From the NCBI GenBank assembly GCA_030248215.1, contig JASANG010001546.1:372001-436000 (forward strand): a stretch of DNA of 64,000 nt, written 5' to 3'. A program made the position numbers and the translations under genes. Below the pieces are notes generated by a model. It made no database searches. It saw only the letters and a program-made list of their open reading frames with translations, and was not told the origin of the DNA. Source of the DNA: Enoplolaimus lenunculus. Its lineage: Eukaryota > Nematoda > Enoplea > Enoplida > Thoracostomopsidae. This document shows, piece by piece, positions 24,067 through 36,659 of the stretch. Numbering within the stretch: position 1 is the stretch's first letter; each line of letters opens with the position of its first letter.

Positions 24067-26901
24067 CTTATTTTTAAATTCATCAGTCCCCCAGTCTCCG
24101 ACTGACAGGCCTTTATGCGCGCGTGCAAGACACAGCTTCGGTGGTGGAATTTGTTGTTGTTTTGGACAAATAGACATCACCATAAAAGCCACGTAGTTGC
24201 TACACGAAAGTAGATCCTCAAAGGGGGTCGTCTAACTTATCCCTGGTAAAGGATGTTAAGTATGTCCATATTGCTAAAAAGTCATATCATTAATTCCAAA
24301 AAACTGATACCAAACCGTACAGATTGGACCTACTATTACACATCAACCCCCCCTGCCAATCTTTAAGCTCGTCCCTCTGTTTCCGATTTCATATTACATT
24401 ATTATCAGTGTAACCTACTTTTAGAAATAATGGTACTAAATATACAGTATTTTCTTGATTCAAAGCCTAATAACCAGGAGGTTAAACAAAGGCAGTGCTT
24501 TAGAAACTCCTTTTTGGCTTCACTCTTACCAGTAGAATCCCTTCGACTTTGGCTAATTCTCGCCAGGATTTTGCCCGAACACAACGGATGCATTTTGTTC
24601 CGAAATTTCTACAGAGGTATCAAAAGCACATTTGACTTATAAGACAATTTTACTAATTTTAGAGTTGGAAAAAAATTTTTTACATGAAGTTACACCCTTC
24701 TGAACTGAAATCTTAGCTACGCCTTTTCCAATAAGCTGAATAGTTCCCCGTAATGGCTTGGATACTGAATTAAATACCTTTAAGCTGTAACATGAACAGT
24801 TTTTGGTTAAGAATTAAATTCGGAAAAACAAAACGTCAAAATGTCAATAATATCTTACAGTTTCCGTTTCCGGTTCAAATATCTTAAAACCTGTTTGAAC
24901 AAAGAACAAAACCGAAAGCGCCGGCATAATTTGAAAATACATTACTTAAATATCATTTCAAGCTTATTTTGAGTTGTAAATGAACATTAATTTCGGTTAT
25001 TTTCGAATATTTTTGGAAAGATAGAACCGGGCGCGTAACCATAGAGGGATCCGGAAGGACTCTGTCCGTCTGCCCGGAACAATTTTACGCTCTCCCTGTA
25101 GAAAATTTTTAACCTTGATTGCAAGTCAACGAAATGCCTTGTATGCCCCTCCTGAAACACGTTTTACCCTCACCCCCTCTAGCAAGGTGAGCTGGCTTCG
25201 GGTCTGGATAGAACATAAAGATACAATTTTTGATCAAATTCGTACTATTTCAATCAAAAAAATTTTAAGAAAGAATTATTTGATTTCAGTCATTTTTGGT
25301 TAAATTTTTTAATCATATTTGATAAATTACAGTTTGATTTTGAGTAAAATACCGTTTGGGCTTAGAACGAGCCAGCACTTTGCTTAGCAACGCGAAACTG
25401 TCAATATTCCTAAATTGCACCATTTTCGAAACAATAAAATTTGTTAAATATTTGCCAAAAAATATGGCTAAAGACAGCAATTAAAACTGTTTCCATTCAG
25501 TTCAACAGTTACACTTTAAGTTTCAAAGGTTTCAGATACCCAGCCATTGTTATTGAACTAAACGTTTAACATAATCCTATTAATAGGACTAAATTGGGAA
25601 CAATAAGTGTTTGTTGGTCGTTTTGGGTAAACTTTTTAATTTAAATTTATATAATGGACCAGTAAAACCTGTTATAAGGTATAACCCGTTTTAAATTCAA
25701 ATATTTGTTCCACTCAATTTAAACGTGTTACCTAATTTTTTGAAGCTAAAAACCTATTAAAGTATGTATTTAGCATTGTTCAATTGCCTATTGTCAAGTT
25801 AAATTAAACGTTTTTACTTTTAACTGAGAGACACAGATGCTAGTTTTTGAACGCTTAACCTCAGGAGCAATGCTAAGTTTTAAAATCAACGACACAGTGG
25901 CGGATCCAGAAATTTTTTGACTAAGCGCACGCGATGTATAATAGTGAATAAATTTTGAGATCAAAGCGAACAGTAAAAGTTTCGCTGTAATGAGGAGAGG
26001 GGTGTAGATTTAATGTTACCCATGACATTTTGGGACAGGCACAAAAATTGCATCTTAAACGGGTTTTAAACAAGCTTGTGGCTCATAGAAGCCTAACCTT
26101 TTTATTTACCTGAGGTTATGGTGTCCGAAACGAAAGTCCTCACAACGCCTCTGCATACGAAATAAGATATTGTATATATATAAGCAATTTGGACATTCCT
26201 CAAGGTCCTAATTAGGGAGCAAGTTCCCGTTAAGCGTTCATAAAGTGCAGTTGCTTTTTTAATAAACTGCAGAGCGCCAGACCGTCAAAATTCTCCGGCA
26301 AATTTTGAACGAACAAAAATTTCCAAATAAAATCACAAAATTTAATTTTGAATTTGCGTTGAAACCACAGATGATAGTAAAAAATAACCAAATGACTCGC
26401 GTCGGCATTCGTTCATTTGTCAAGCAAATTTTAATAAGAATGAGCACCCGGTGCATAAGGATGAAGATGAATTCTTTAGTGAATAATAAGCAACTTTTAA
26501 TGAAATTAGAACATTTTGTTGGTGTTGCATATTTTTCAAATTTTTATTCACAGAATCACAACAGAAAACTTCACCTGAAAAGCTACAATGCCACCTATCC
26601 GCATACTACTCAGCAGTAGCTTAGATGTATTACCATCTGCTTAGAGATTAGCTATTTTTTGCCAAATCAGACTATATTAATGTTTTTAGTCGGCTTAAAT
26701 GTTTTTTCTGCTAATATATAATACAGTTTTATATTAATGAACAACGTGTTTACTGCAGAATTTTGTCTGACGTAAATTAGCTTAACGTATTTAGTGACGC
26801 CAAAGACTTGGGTTGTAGAAATAATTTCATTTCGGAACCTTGATTTATAAGGTTTTTGTGCGAGCGAGCGTAGCGAACGAAATTGTTTTAATTATTGAAT
26901 T

Positions 26902-27103
26902 AACTGCAAAAATAGTGAGTCAAATTGACTCTCTCCGAAATACTTAGGCTTCTTGGGAATACACAAACTAAGTCAAATTCGACTCAATGAGCGAGTAGGG
27001 CGAATAAAATTTCTCTCTGGCAGAGTCCAATTTAACTCAGTTTGTGTAGTCCGGAAAAGCCTATTTCACAGCGAGTGAATTTGACTCACCATTTTTCGCA
27101 GTG
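26902..27103. mobile_element. M2 palindromic MITE
   Basis: AACTGCAAAAATAGTGAGTC start and GACTCACCATTTTTCGCAGTG end, with facing GTCAAATTGACTC and AATTTGACTC blocks. About 200 bases, nearly fully self-complementary. Confidence 0.78.
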
Positions 27104-27838
27104 CATAAGACTCTGGAAAAATAATACAGGTTCAGCAATAAGTAGTGACACCGTGGTGGAAAACTGAATTCAGTTTGGAAATTTTGATCTTTAAAATTTG
27201 AACTGTTTGAGGAAGTTATCATTTGGTAAATTTATCAAAAAATTTTAAGAATTCAGTTTGCAAATTGAAATAAATGATTTTATAAATTTGTTAATTTGCC
27301 GGAATGGCTGGAAATTTCCTACCATCGAGGGGTCACTACATATAGTGGACCATGTATAAGTTCAGACGGTGCCCATATCCTTGATGGTTATTTTGACCGC
27401 AAGAAAAAGTTATCAACACGCAGGAGGGGACCCAACCGTTGGGGAAAAGGCCAAGATCCGGTGTTCCCCTTTCTGTCCACGAATCCAACATATTTTGTAT
27501 CCGAATATATACAGAATATAATTTTGTCGAATTAGCTAGAAATATACTAATTAGCAAATTAGAACTGGGACAGGCCGAATTATATAGTTTGCACGGTAGA
27601 ATAATAATGAGTCTAGGACGGGGAAAGTTTGTCTCAAAATTTCTATAAATGACCTTTAGCAAATTCTTGGAGTTGCTTACAAAATTTTACGTTAAGCACG
27701 ATTGTAGTAAAGATGGTGATTGGAGAATAAACGCCAAAAATGTAGAATTTAAATTGTTTTAAATTTCATTTGCTTCAGAGCGTCGCCACATATCTTTGTT
27801 GGTTAATTTTGTAACATTCACATATGTTCAGCGTATCA

Positions 27839-27891
27839 GGCCCATGTGAAGATAAGGGGCCAACCGCTTTTCTGTGGAACGGCAATTGAGT
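27839..27891 (+). mobile_element. TelA left-end fragment
   Basis: GGCCCATGTGAAGATAAGG followed by CTTTTCTGTGGAAC. The rest is missing, replaced by M5-type CTTAAG sequence. Confidence 0.6.
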
Positions 27892-28186
27892 AAATTTAAG
27901 TAATTTCAATTAGACCAAGGTTAGTATGCCTGAGCGGTTAATTTGTAGTATATCAAATTTAGCCAGCGACTTAAGTATTTACTTAACTTAAGTACGCAAT
28001 TAAAAACGGCAAAATAGTTAAGCAATTACTTAGCCTGTACTTAAGTACTAACTCGTATTTTAGTACGGTTTCGGAAACCCACCCAATATTTCAAATTTGG
28101 TGTGCGACTTAAGTATTTACTTAACATAAATCAGCTTTTAAAAACGACAAAACGTTTAAGTAATAACTTAACGAGTACTTAAGTAC
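27892..28186. mobile_element. M5 fragments, two in tandem
   Basis: CTTAAGTATTTACTTAA and GTACTTAAGTAC blocks occur twice; the first ends CGGAAACCCACCCAAT (28086). They follow directly on a TelA left-end fragment. Confidence 0.55.
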
Positions 28187-28204
28187 CAAGTTTTGCAGTT
28201 GACC

Positions 28205-28815
28205 CCTCAAAATAAAAGGAGACGGCCAAAAACGCAACGCGCCGCGGCCGTTTTTATGCCCCACGTATTTCAGAAAGTGGCACACTCTTGTTCAAAGGGA
28301 CATCATCGACCCTTGGTTATACCAATAGTGAATGATCCCTTAAACAAGAGTATGCAAAACGCCTTGTTTTGCATGGAACTAAATCTACCAGCATTCGTTG
28401 CGTTTTGGTCCTACCCCCCTTGGGTACATTTTTTCTACATAGAATGTACCCAGTTGCATACTCTTGTTAAAGGGTATCATGCACTCTTGGTTATACCAAG
28501 AGTGGATGATTTTCACAAGAGTGTGCAACTGGGTACATTCTGGACACAAAACAATGTACCCAGCGCACGTTGTATTTTTGACCTAACCCCCGTTTGGGGG
28601 GGGGGTTACGTTGAACCAATATTTTGAATTTTAGCTAAAGTCGCTCCGATTATATTTTAACTCCTATATTTACTATGTAGATTAAGTGGGGACTACCCCC
28701 CAAATCAGGGGGGTCGAGCAAAAATGCAACGCGTGCTGGTACACTTTGTGCCATGCACTACCGCATCAGTTGCACACTCTTCTGCAAATGGGCATCATCC
28801 ACTCTTGGTTGTACT
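28205..28815. mobile_element. Chain of three M1 elements end to end
   Basis: A truncated copy (28205-28317), a short copy (28318-28488) and a full copy (28489-28815) join at palindromes such as CTCTTGGTTATACCAAGAG (about 28478-28496). Each has GCAACTGGGTACATTC and ACGCAACGCG blocks. Confidence 0.7.
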
Positions 28816-29325
28816 AAGGGCAAATTTCAACGAAATAACAAAATGTTCCTTTAAACCGATATGTGAAATACCCCCCAAAACTTGTCTTTAATGTAATATT
28901 CAAGTTTCTTGCTATTTCAGCTATTTTACACTAAACATCTGTTGTCCTAAGCTGTGTTTGTAAATACTTAACGGTCGTTTTCATTAATCAGTACCTGTTT
29001 TGCCTAAATTTTAAAAACTTTAGGCCAATTCTTAACTAATTATTCAGTGCCTAAATCACTTTAGACAACTTTAAAGGTTATAATACACTACGAATACCTG
29101 GTGACGGAGTTCTTTGACTCGTTTAAAATTTACTTGTAGTGTTTTTTTGCTGATAAGTTTAAAATTTTACTAACTTAAAACTGGTTCAAATGTTTTCGCA
29201 ACTATTTTCGAATAATTCTTAAGCAGCATCCATTTGGGCTTTTGTATCTTAGGCTTTGGTTACAGAAAAGATTTATCTTAGCCCAAACCAAGGTTCAAAC
29301 CTTTGCCAAATGTCATGAATTAAGC

Positions 29326-29590
29326 TTAAACCTGAGCGTAAAACGAAACCTAAGCCTGAGCCTGAACCTAAGCCAAAGCCAGAGCCTAAGCCCAAGCCTA
29401 AGACCAAGCCTAAGACCAAGCTCAAGCGTAAGACCAAGCCTAATCCTAAGCCTAAGCCTAAGACCAAGCCTAAGCCTAAGTGTAAGACCAAGTCTAAGCC
29501 TAAGACCAAGCCTAAGCCTAAGACCAAGCCTAAGCCTAAGCCTAAGCATGAGCCTTTGTCTGAGCCTAAGCGTAATTCTAATCCTTGTGA
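29326..29590 (-). repeat. Interstitial telomere-like array without TelA/TelB ends
   Basis: About 230 bases of CCTAAG and variant units (GCCTAAGACCAAGC, GTAAGACCAAGC), i.e. TTAGGC on the minus strand. It is the longest such array in the window. Open frames on both strands here are repeat artefacts (Leu-Ser and Leu-Gly runs). Confidence 0.85.
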
Positions 29591-30321
29591 TCTGTTTTCA
29601 ACAAAGTATTTTTTGTTAGAAATTTTATTTCTGATGTTGCAGAAGACCGCTTCCTAGCGAATATCGCCAACTAACAGTTCCATCGTGGGCAATGCTTAGA
29701 GTTTCCCGGTTCCTCCAAGCCTAAACTTCGAACTATTCAGGTTAAAATAAGTAAATAAGCTTGTTGTATAGCACAAATTATGATATTAGTCAAATCGAAG
29801 CGTTTCTATATAAGCGCCAGAGAAGAAATGTTCGCAATCGAAGCGAGCGAAAAGCCAGACGTATTTTTTTTCTATTCAAACTTCATACAATTAAATTTTC
29901 AAAAAATGTGAATTAATAAAACGTGGTTTTTACTTGAACATTGGTGCGTTTTAAGCCTCTGCCATAAGCGGGTGCCATCAAAGGCGGTAAAAACACGGTT
30001 TCGCGCCCATTTTGGTATCCACATATATCGAGTTTTCGCTATTTTGGTAACATTAGCTAAAGCGAAGCTGGTATTAGTAAATTTTCTCGCAAGTTAATTA
30101 ATTTTCTACGGTACAAGTCTCTAAACGGGCTTTAATGTCATTGTCCACAGGCAAAAACAAACCGAATTGTCGTATAAATGTACAGTGGAACACAGCTTTG
30201 TATGCGGTTTTTTTTATTATTTAAGTCTTGTATTTGAATTTTTGTTATTTTTGAAGATTGCCTAAGTCTAAGCCTAAGCATTAAACTAAGCCTATATTTA
30301 AAACTAAGCCTACGCGTAAAC

Positions 30322-30474
30322 GGCCCCATGTAAATATCAGAAGCGGAACGTTTTTCTGCGGGACTGTAATAGAGTAAGCTTAACCTTTAGACTTATTTTT
30401 TGGCTCGGCTTAGGTTTAGGCTTAGGCTTAAGCTTACGCTTACGCTTAAATATGCTTATAATACTGTTCCGCCA
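30322..30474 (+). mobile_element. TelA element, right end lost, joined to telomere-like repeats
   Basis: GGCCCCATGTAAATATCAG start and TTTTTCTGCGGGAC block, then TTAGGC arrays. The right end stops at CTGTTCCGCC and runs into more CCTAAG-type repeats (to about 30545). CCTAAG repeats also precede the left end (30260-30317). Confidence 0.75.
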
Positions 30475-30885
30475 GCCTAAAAGTAAGCCTAAGCCGGAAC
30501 CTAAGCTTAATTCAAAGTTTAAGGCTAAACCCGGAGCCTAACCATTAAAAGCTCTAACGGTTTCAGTGTTCGTGTCTCCCTGTGGGTAGGGCCCTAGATT
30601 AAAATGGACCGAAAAATACATAGGTAGCTTAAGCGACCCATGAGGATCATTGAGTATCGGGGCAGGCAGGGGAACAATGGACACAGATGCGCCCAAACTC
30701 GGCCCGTGCACCTCAGATTGGCGTTGCAATATATAGCAGTGTAAAAATTGTCATACTTACACGTACCCTTATAGAATTACTTGGTGACACCCTCCAGTTT
30801 AATTTTTACGAGCATTGTTCAACTAATGACCTGACTTAGGCTTAGGATTAGGCATATGCTCAGACTTGGGATTTTGTCTTAGACA

Positions 30886-31228
30886 CGCGTATATGGATAA
30901 TGTTTCTCTCAACAATGCAACTTACCCAGCCCGTTTTGCGTTTTGGACTTTTACTCCCCTCAGGTATGGGGGTTTAAATTTTACGGTACCAGTGATTTTA
31001 TGTGATGCTTTGGATCAGCTAAATTGCTCTTCTTATTATTCTAACAAAACCGTAGTTTATTTATTGAAATGTTACATGCATTGAAAATTACACCTACCCG
31101 ACCAAACCCAATAGTGATATCGGTAGGGCATAAAACACAACGCGCTGTGGTACATTTTGTGTATAATGCAAAATCCCGCTGTAGTTGCATACTCTTGTCT
31201 CACAGTCATTATCGAGTCTTGATTGAAC
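30886..31228. mobile_element. M1 element, diverged
   Basis: CAACTTACCCAGCCCG and TTTTGCGTTTTGGAC on the left, AACACAACGCGCTG and AGTTGCATACTCTTGTC on the right. Limits are approximate. Confidence 0.5.
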
Positions 31229-31853
31229 GAAGTATATTTTGACCAAATGAAAATAATTTCTACCTTATATCAGGTCGGACCAGTGAAAGTAACTCGGCGA
31301 AGAAATATCAGAAAATACCTAACCCTACTAGGCAATGAGCAACAATTACTAATTTGGTATAGAATAGGTTTTAGAGGGGGGTTAATATCAAATTTACTAC
31401 TTCAAAATGTACATAATACCGGAAACGGGTAAAAACAAATCAAAAAAATTAAGTTTGATGTCAAATATACCTCCGTGACTGAATCAAATTATTAGCTAAA
31501 CGTTCGTGTGCTGAATAAATACTTTTTCGTCATTTAACGCAAGCCAATACGCGTCTGTGTTTAGCTTGGAACCGCGCGGACTTAGCGAAACCATAATATC
31601 ACTTGATAGACTAATATATCATTTACTTTTGTGTATTATTGCTGTAATTTTCTCGTTTATTTATATAAACTTGGAACCATAAAAAGATTTTGGCTGGAAA
31701 TACTTACACATAATTGCATAATTGTTTGATTTGGCATAAATTAATACATGAAATGCATCAGGTTGAGCAGTTTGGCAAATATAACAGCCCAAATTGTTGT
31801 ATTGTCAAATTTTCGGGTTACAAATTAGCAATTAAGCACGTATAACCTGTTCT

Positions 31854-32240
31854 GCTTTCTAAAAACTTAAACTTAAATTATAGCCTAACTAAACTTGAAT
31901 ATCAGTTTAAGTAAAACTTAAATGGCTTGACGGACTAACTAAACTAGAATTTTAAGGTTTACTTAAATTAACGTGTTTTTAAGTTTAACACGAGATTAAG
32001 TAAACTTATTTTTAGATTAAGTAACAAGTGCAGTCGTGTATCTAAGAGTTCAGTAAGTTTAGCTTTAACTGGTAATATGCAAGATTTTAAATCCGTTTAA
32101 GCGTAAACCTACCTGTTTAGTTTAGTTAATCTGAAAAGTTAGTTTAATACTGGAGGATTAGGTTATGCTTAAATCAAGTTAGTTTAATACTGGAGGATTA
32201 GGTTAAGCTTAAATCAAGTTAGTTTAAGCTTTTAGAGAGC
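31854..32240. mobile_element. M6 MITE
   Basis: TTTCTAAAAACTTAAACTTA start and AGTTTAAGCTTTTAGAGAG end. The core matches the copy at 49476 over most of its length. A 45-base block (GTTAGTTTAATACTGGAGG...) is duplicated near the right end. Confidence 0.75.
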
Positions 32241-32550
32241 GGTGCTTGTTTCTGATTCGCACCTTCACACGAGTGATAATTTTTAATAAATAAAATACGT
32301 TCTTTCCCATTCCAGCGTATTTGTAGAGCAGTGTGGTATGGGCACGGACTGGTTACTTTTAGTACAAGTAAAACATGCCCCATAGCCACATTACTCTATA
32401 AATGTGGGAAGATACTTTTCGTGGGTGGGAAATAAATAATTACCATTCTGGTACTGTCGTATAGGAAATACATGGATTATCCACTAATATTTATCATAAG
32501 ATGTATTCCGTACCACTTAGCGGAAAGGTGTAAAGTGTCACAAACGGTTT

Positions 32551-33028
32551 TGCAACATCTAGGTTATACTACGCTCGCGAATGCCAAAAATATGTCCATG
32601 TTATTTATTGTAAAATAGCAATAAAATTACAGCTATTTTTTGCACTAAGTGATTATTTATTTAAATTTGCGCGCTAAAATTTGAATTTGCTGCCAAAATT
32701 TAAATTTTCCAGCCAGAATTTGAGTTTTACTGCAACATTTGAATTTTTCCATAAAAATTTAATTTCGGGGCTAAAATTTGAAAAATCAACAAAAAATATT
32801 AAACAACTGCAGTTTCTGAGCATTGACTGCACAATTTGTGCTCTATTTTATAAGGGTGATGATTTTCCGTACTAATTTTGCTCGGTCGGTTTATTTTGTG
32901 GGTCATTTGTATAGCTAGCTAACATCCTGGACATTATTTTTAGAGAGCGTTCGTAAATTAGCTACGTTTCAAACTGGTCGTACCTTTTGTGACATTGGCG
33001 AGCGCAGTATAACCTGGACAGCGCATTA
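32551..33028. mobile_element. M10 element, short form
   Basis: ATCTAGGTTATACTACGCTC start and GCGCAGTATAACCTGGAC end. The TAGCTAGCTAACATCC and TATTTTTAGAGAGCG blocks match the copy at 60533. The AATTTGAATTT unit is present only about five times. Confidence 0.72.
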
Positions 33029-33310
33029 CTTTTTTCGGCATAAGTCTGAGTCCAAAGCTTATGTCTAAGCGTAATCTGAAGCATTAATTTGTGCCAAAAT
33101 CTCAATTTCCCTAGGCTTAAATGTAGGCTTACGCTTAACTTTGTGACGGAAGTGTACGAGTATTCATAGTTTCTTATTGTCTGGAGAAAAATACTTATTT
33201 TAGGATATGTTTTAGTTATACAAACTTAAAACAATAATGTGTCTATAAACCCCATAAGAAATGATTTCAGTTCTACTCCATGACCTAACATTAATAAACT
33301 TCCCCAGTTC

Positions 33311-34112
33311 ATGACTATTAAAATTCCTATCAACACATCGTTCCGAAGCCAAATTATTTTCACTAAACAACAGATTCAACGCTTCGTCAGCGTTGGTTTT
33401 AATTTAAGCCTAAACCTAAGCCTAAACCTTGTGCGTCAAACGAATGCAGTAACACTGATACGGATTTGGATACAATTGTTCAATCTTATGGTGTGCGCTG
33501 TGCCTTTAGAGTCTGGCCTTATGCTATCAAATGTTTCGAAACGGGCTGAAATTTTAGTGTCTACTGCCACGATTTCACTAAGCTCTATTAAAACTAACAT
33601 TTCTAACTTAGAACGAAAAAATAGAAATTTAGATAACTTGACCGCAGGCACGTTGGACAAAGAACCAAACAAATCTAATCCTAAACTGGTTAATGAGTTT
33701 CAATCGTCAATTCAACTTGAACAATTTCAAAATCGTATCCAGACCAACAGTTTGGACCAATCGTCGAACAGTATTTTATCCGGCTTCAGAACTTTTCAAA
33801 ACGCTACAAATAATAGCAAAATTTGGTCAAAATCCAGCATTATTCGTTCGGCGGACACCGCTGTCCAGGATAATAATTTGCCATCTCAAAGTCCAGATTT
33901 CGCTAAGCGAAATCCAGATATTATTAGCTATGTGACCCCTCGAGAAACGTCAATATTAAGTTCCGGTTCGTTAAGACGACGTTCAACTGCATTGAGCAGC
34001 GGCGGATATAATGGCGTATCCGGTGGCAAAAGTCGAAAACTTGGCAAGTCCACCGTCAACTTTGACCGGTTCCCACAACTGCTTCCAATGCCAAATCCTG
34101 ATGATTATCGTG
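33311..34112 (+). CDS. Ser/Asn-rich coding exon ending at a GTAAGT donor
   Basis: The frame is open for 267 codons and ends at CGTG|GTAAGT, leaving phase 1. The product is rich in Ser, Asn and Arg, with low complexity and no domain I recognise; the last part (LRRRSTALSSGGYNG, then FPQLLPMPNPDDYR) is basic and then proline-rich. The ATG at 33311 lies three bases after CCCCAG, so it may be a start codon or follow an acceptor. A better exon start may be the CTTTAG acceptor at 33509 (exon from 33510, phase 1). That choice removes the telomere-like stretch at 33395-33432, which otherwise encodes repeated Asn-Leu-Ser-Leu. The exon may belong to the Ly6 gene 14 kb downstream, since its donor phase fits the acceptor at 49073, or to a separate gene. 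Function unknown. Confidence 0.6.
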
Positions 34113-34199
34113 GTAAGTTTTCATCGAGCGAATTTTAATATGGCACGGATCATTGATCTGCGTTAGTGGTCTGGAAACAATTTTTATTTAAATATCAAA

Positions 34200-34397
34200 A
34201 ATATGAATAAAAATAAATAAGTAAATAAATAAGTAAATAAATGAATAAATGAATAAATGAATAAAAAATAAATGAATGAATGACTAAATAACTAAATTAA
34301 TAAACAAATAAATCAATAAATAAATGAATAAATGACTAAATAAATGAATGAATAAATAAATAAATATATATATAAATAAATAAATAAATAAATAAGA
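34200..34397 (+). repeat. Tetranucleotide microsatellite (AAAT)n with AATG variants
   Basis: About 200 bases of AAATAAAT, AATGAATA and related units, 90 bases after the donor of the 33311 exon. Confidence 0.9.
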
Positions 34398-34704
34398 GGT
34401 ATATTAATTAAAATAATTGAAAAAAGTACATACTTAAAAATAGTATAACAGTTATTATCGCTGCCGTCTTGTAATTCTGGTAAAAACACACTACTTGGCC
34501 TGCATATTTTTAGCTTGGACAATGTTCCACGTACAAAACAAATACTTTATTTAATATTAAAACACGTTTGCTTAATCCTGAGGACAAATTCGTTATGGAC
34601 TCTTTTAAGTTTTTTATATCAAAATATAAAATAGAAGTTTGCAGATAAAATTAAATGTATAATAGTGACAATGTGACATCATTTAGCAATATTTTTAATT
34701 TTTA

Positions 34705-34830
34705 GGGTTACGGTACACCCTTTGATGACGTTCGGCGCCGTCCGTCACCCCCACGGTACCGTCTGGCGCTGTCCGTCACCGCGGACGGCGCCGTACGGGT
34801 GACCTACGGCGCCGTACGTCATGTATAGCG
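34705..34830. repeat. GC-rich, CpG-rich palindromic block
   Basis: GGCGCCGT(A/C)CG(T/G) motifs occur four times in 120 bases, including self-complementary TACGGCGCCGTA. Similar motifs occur at 39884-39916 and 4432-4560. The base composition is far from the AT-rich surroundings. Confidence 0.7.
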
Positions 34831-35082
34831 CTAACCTTATGCGTATAATAATTGGTTTGATAGTCCAGGTGCAATGCGGACGCACCCCGTTGCAACAAAG
34901 CACCCGATGCATTGGCAAGTAAATCAATATTTGCTCTCAAGCCGTCTTGAGGCATAATTAACTGTGTTCCCTGAGTGCTCTTGTTTGAAATATGATACAT
35001 GCGTTCATATGGGCGTTGTAGCAATTGACTTTGCTGATTCAGTTGAATATTTTGTCGACGTAAATGAGGCGTTCTTTTTGTG

Positions 35083-35279
35083 GACCCATGTAAAGATCAC
35101 GGGCGAAACGTTTTTCTGTGAGACTGAAATAGAGTTAAAGTTCAAGCTTTAGACTAATTTTTTTGCTTGGCTTAGGCTTAGGCTTAGGCTTAGGTACATG
35201 CTCATTCTTACGCTTAGAATTAGACTTAGGCTTAGGAATATGCTATAATACTGTTTCGCCCCTGTTGTTTACATTGGCC
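35083..35279 (+). mobile_element. TelA element
   Basis: GACCCATGTAAAGATCACG start, TTTACATTGGCC end, two TTAGGC arrays inside. Flanks TTTTTGTG and ATTTTGTG match at 7 of 8 positions, which fixes the first base. Confidence 0.85.
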
Positions 35280-36659
35280 ATTTTGTGTAACGTTCACGCT
35301 GGTTATATATCAAATATAACCAGTAGGTGTTGTCTGAATTTCGTTTCAGGAATGTATAACCTAAAGAAACTGTTAGTTTAGGACGATAGCGAACCAGAAA
35401 AATATTTTGTTACCTGTATTGATACAGACGGTTGTTCTAAAGCAAAATCAGCTTGTTGTGTGGCGGCTTGAACCTTTCTAGCGATAATTATATCAACTCT
35501 AAACAATTCCTTTGTATAAGTTGCTGGCTGCAACAATCAACATCTGTAGTGTCGTTTGTAGTGGGGATTGAAATTGTAATATGAAAAAAAACATTTTAGA
35601 CGTGGATATTTTTGTCAAATATTCAATTTTTACCGCATTGCGCAGTACAAACCTAATTTACTTAAATTCACAAAAAAAAGCAAATTTATACTGGAATTTC
35701 AATAGAAAATTTTATAATTCGGTTTTTGTTGCAAAATCATTCAAGGACCAAAGCTAAAATTTGAAGCGTCATATTTAAACATTTTGAAGCTTTATTCTTA
35801 ACTCTGTTATATTAAAACTTTTGCACACCAGATGGACGTCTTTGAGTGCGCTGTTGTTCGTTTTCGTATTTTGACTAAATGCAAATATTTGCATTTCGCT
35901 GACGGCAACCAAACGGGGACACCTGTATATGATCCCCCTGTCAATTTCGGAACCAACAAACGCGATTAATTTCGCGCACAAGGTTATCTTAAGATTTCGT
36001 TTTTGACCAACAAATTATTTGCCTGTTTCGTACTAGCAAACCATACGCTTTAGGGGCGTAGCCTGCTTTTCATTTCGGAAAGGAATAACCTCACATTTAA
36101 GCTTTGATGTCTAGAATTTAGTTAACGGTTATTCTAAACCGGGTTAAATGTAGTTTATCCTGGTTGTCTAAGGAAGGAAATATATCCCGAATCCGTACCC
36201 AGGTATTCCGCCATGAGTTCCAAACGCCGGGAACGAAAGGGTAACAGCAAAGGAACCAGGTAATGTGATATCATAGATCTTTTTTTAAACTTGCTTTTGG
36301 TGGCTTTCAACGTTTACATACATATATACATACATACATATATTCAGATTGACTCAAAAAGCGGCGTTTCACAATGCGGGTGCTGTTTGAACTGAAAAGT
36401 ATGGCTAAGTTGGGCCAAATATTAATCATTTATTAAACCGAAACTACTTTTTGCGATCTGATCTCATTGCGTCTGACCAATGAAAATAGTCATTTGTGAG
36501 TTTAACGTTTGAACCAGGTATTTTTTCAATCAATTGATATTATTTTCAGATATATTTTTGGTTTCTTAAAAACCTCAGTTTGGACTGCGTGGGGGTTACT
36601 TTTTTAGTTGCTAGTTTAGGGGGTCTAACCGGTTGCAGGTAGAAGGGTTCTGGATTTGT

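Larger units (their letters stand above)
16938..33310. other. No convincing gene; repeats and unassigned AT-rich DNA
   Basis: It could be one or more long introns of the Ly6 gene if the exon at 16676 belongs to it. Open frames at 24430-24642 and 26305-26619 match nothing I recognise. An M4-type end lies at 25893-25920 and an M5 end at 25522-25548. Confidence 0.55.

Noticed and set aside
26305-26619. A 104-codon open frame
   Set aside because: It starts at TTG, is AT-rich with Lys/Asn bias and matches nothing I know.
28193-28627. A 144-codon open frame
   Set aside because: It runs across three joined M1 elements and has no protein-like pattern.
29242-29619. Long open frames on both strands (Leu-Ser and Leu-Gly repeats)
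   Set aside because: They are translations of the telomere-like array, which has no stops in several frames.
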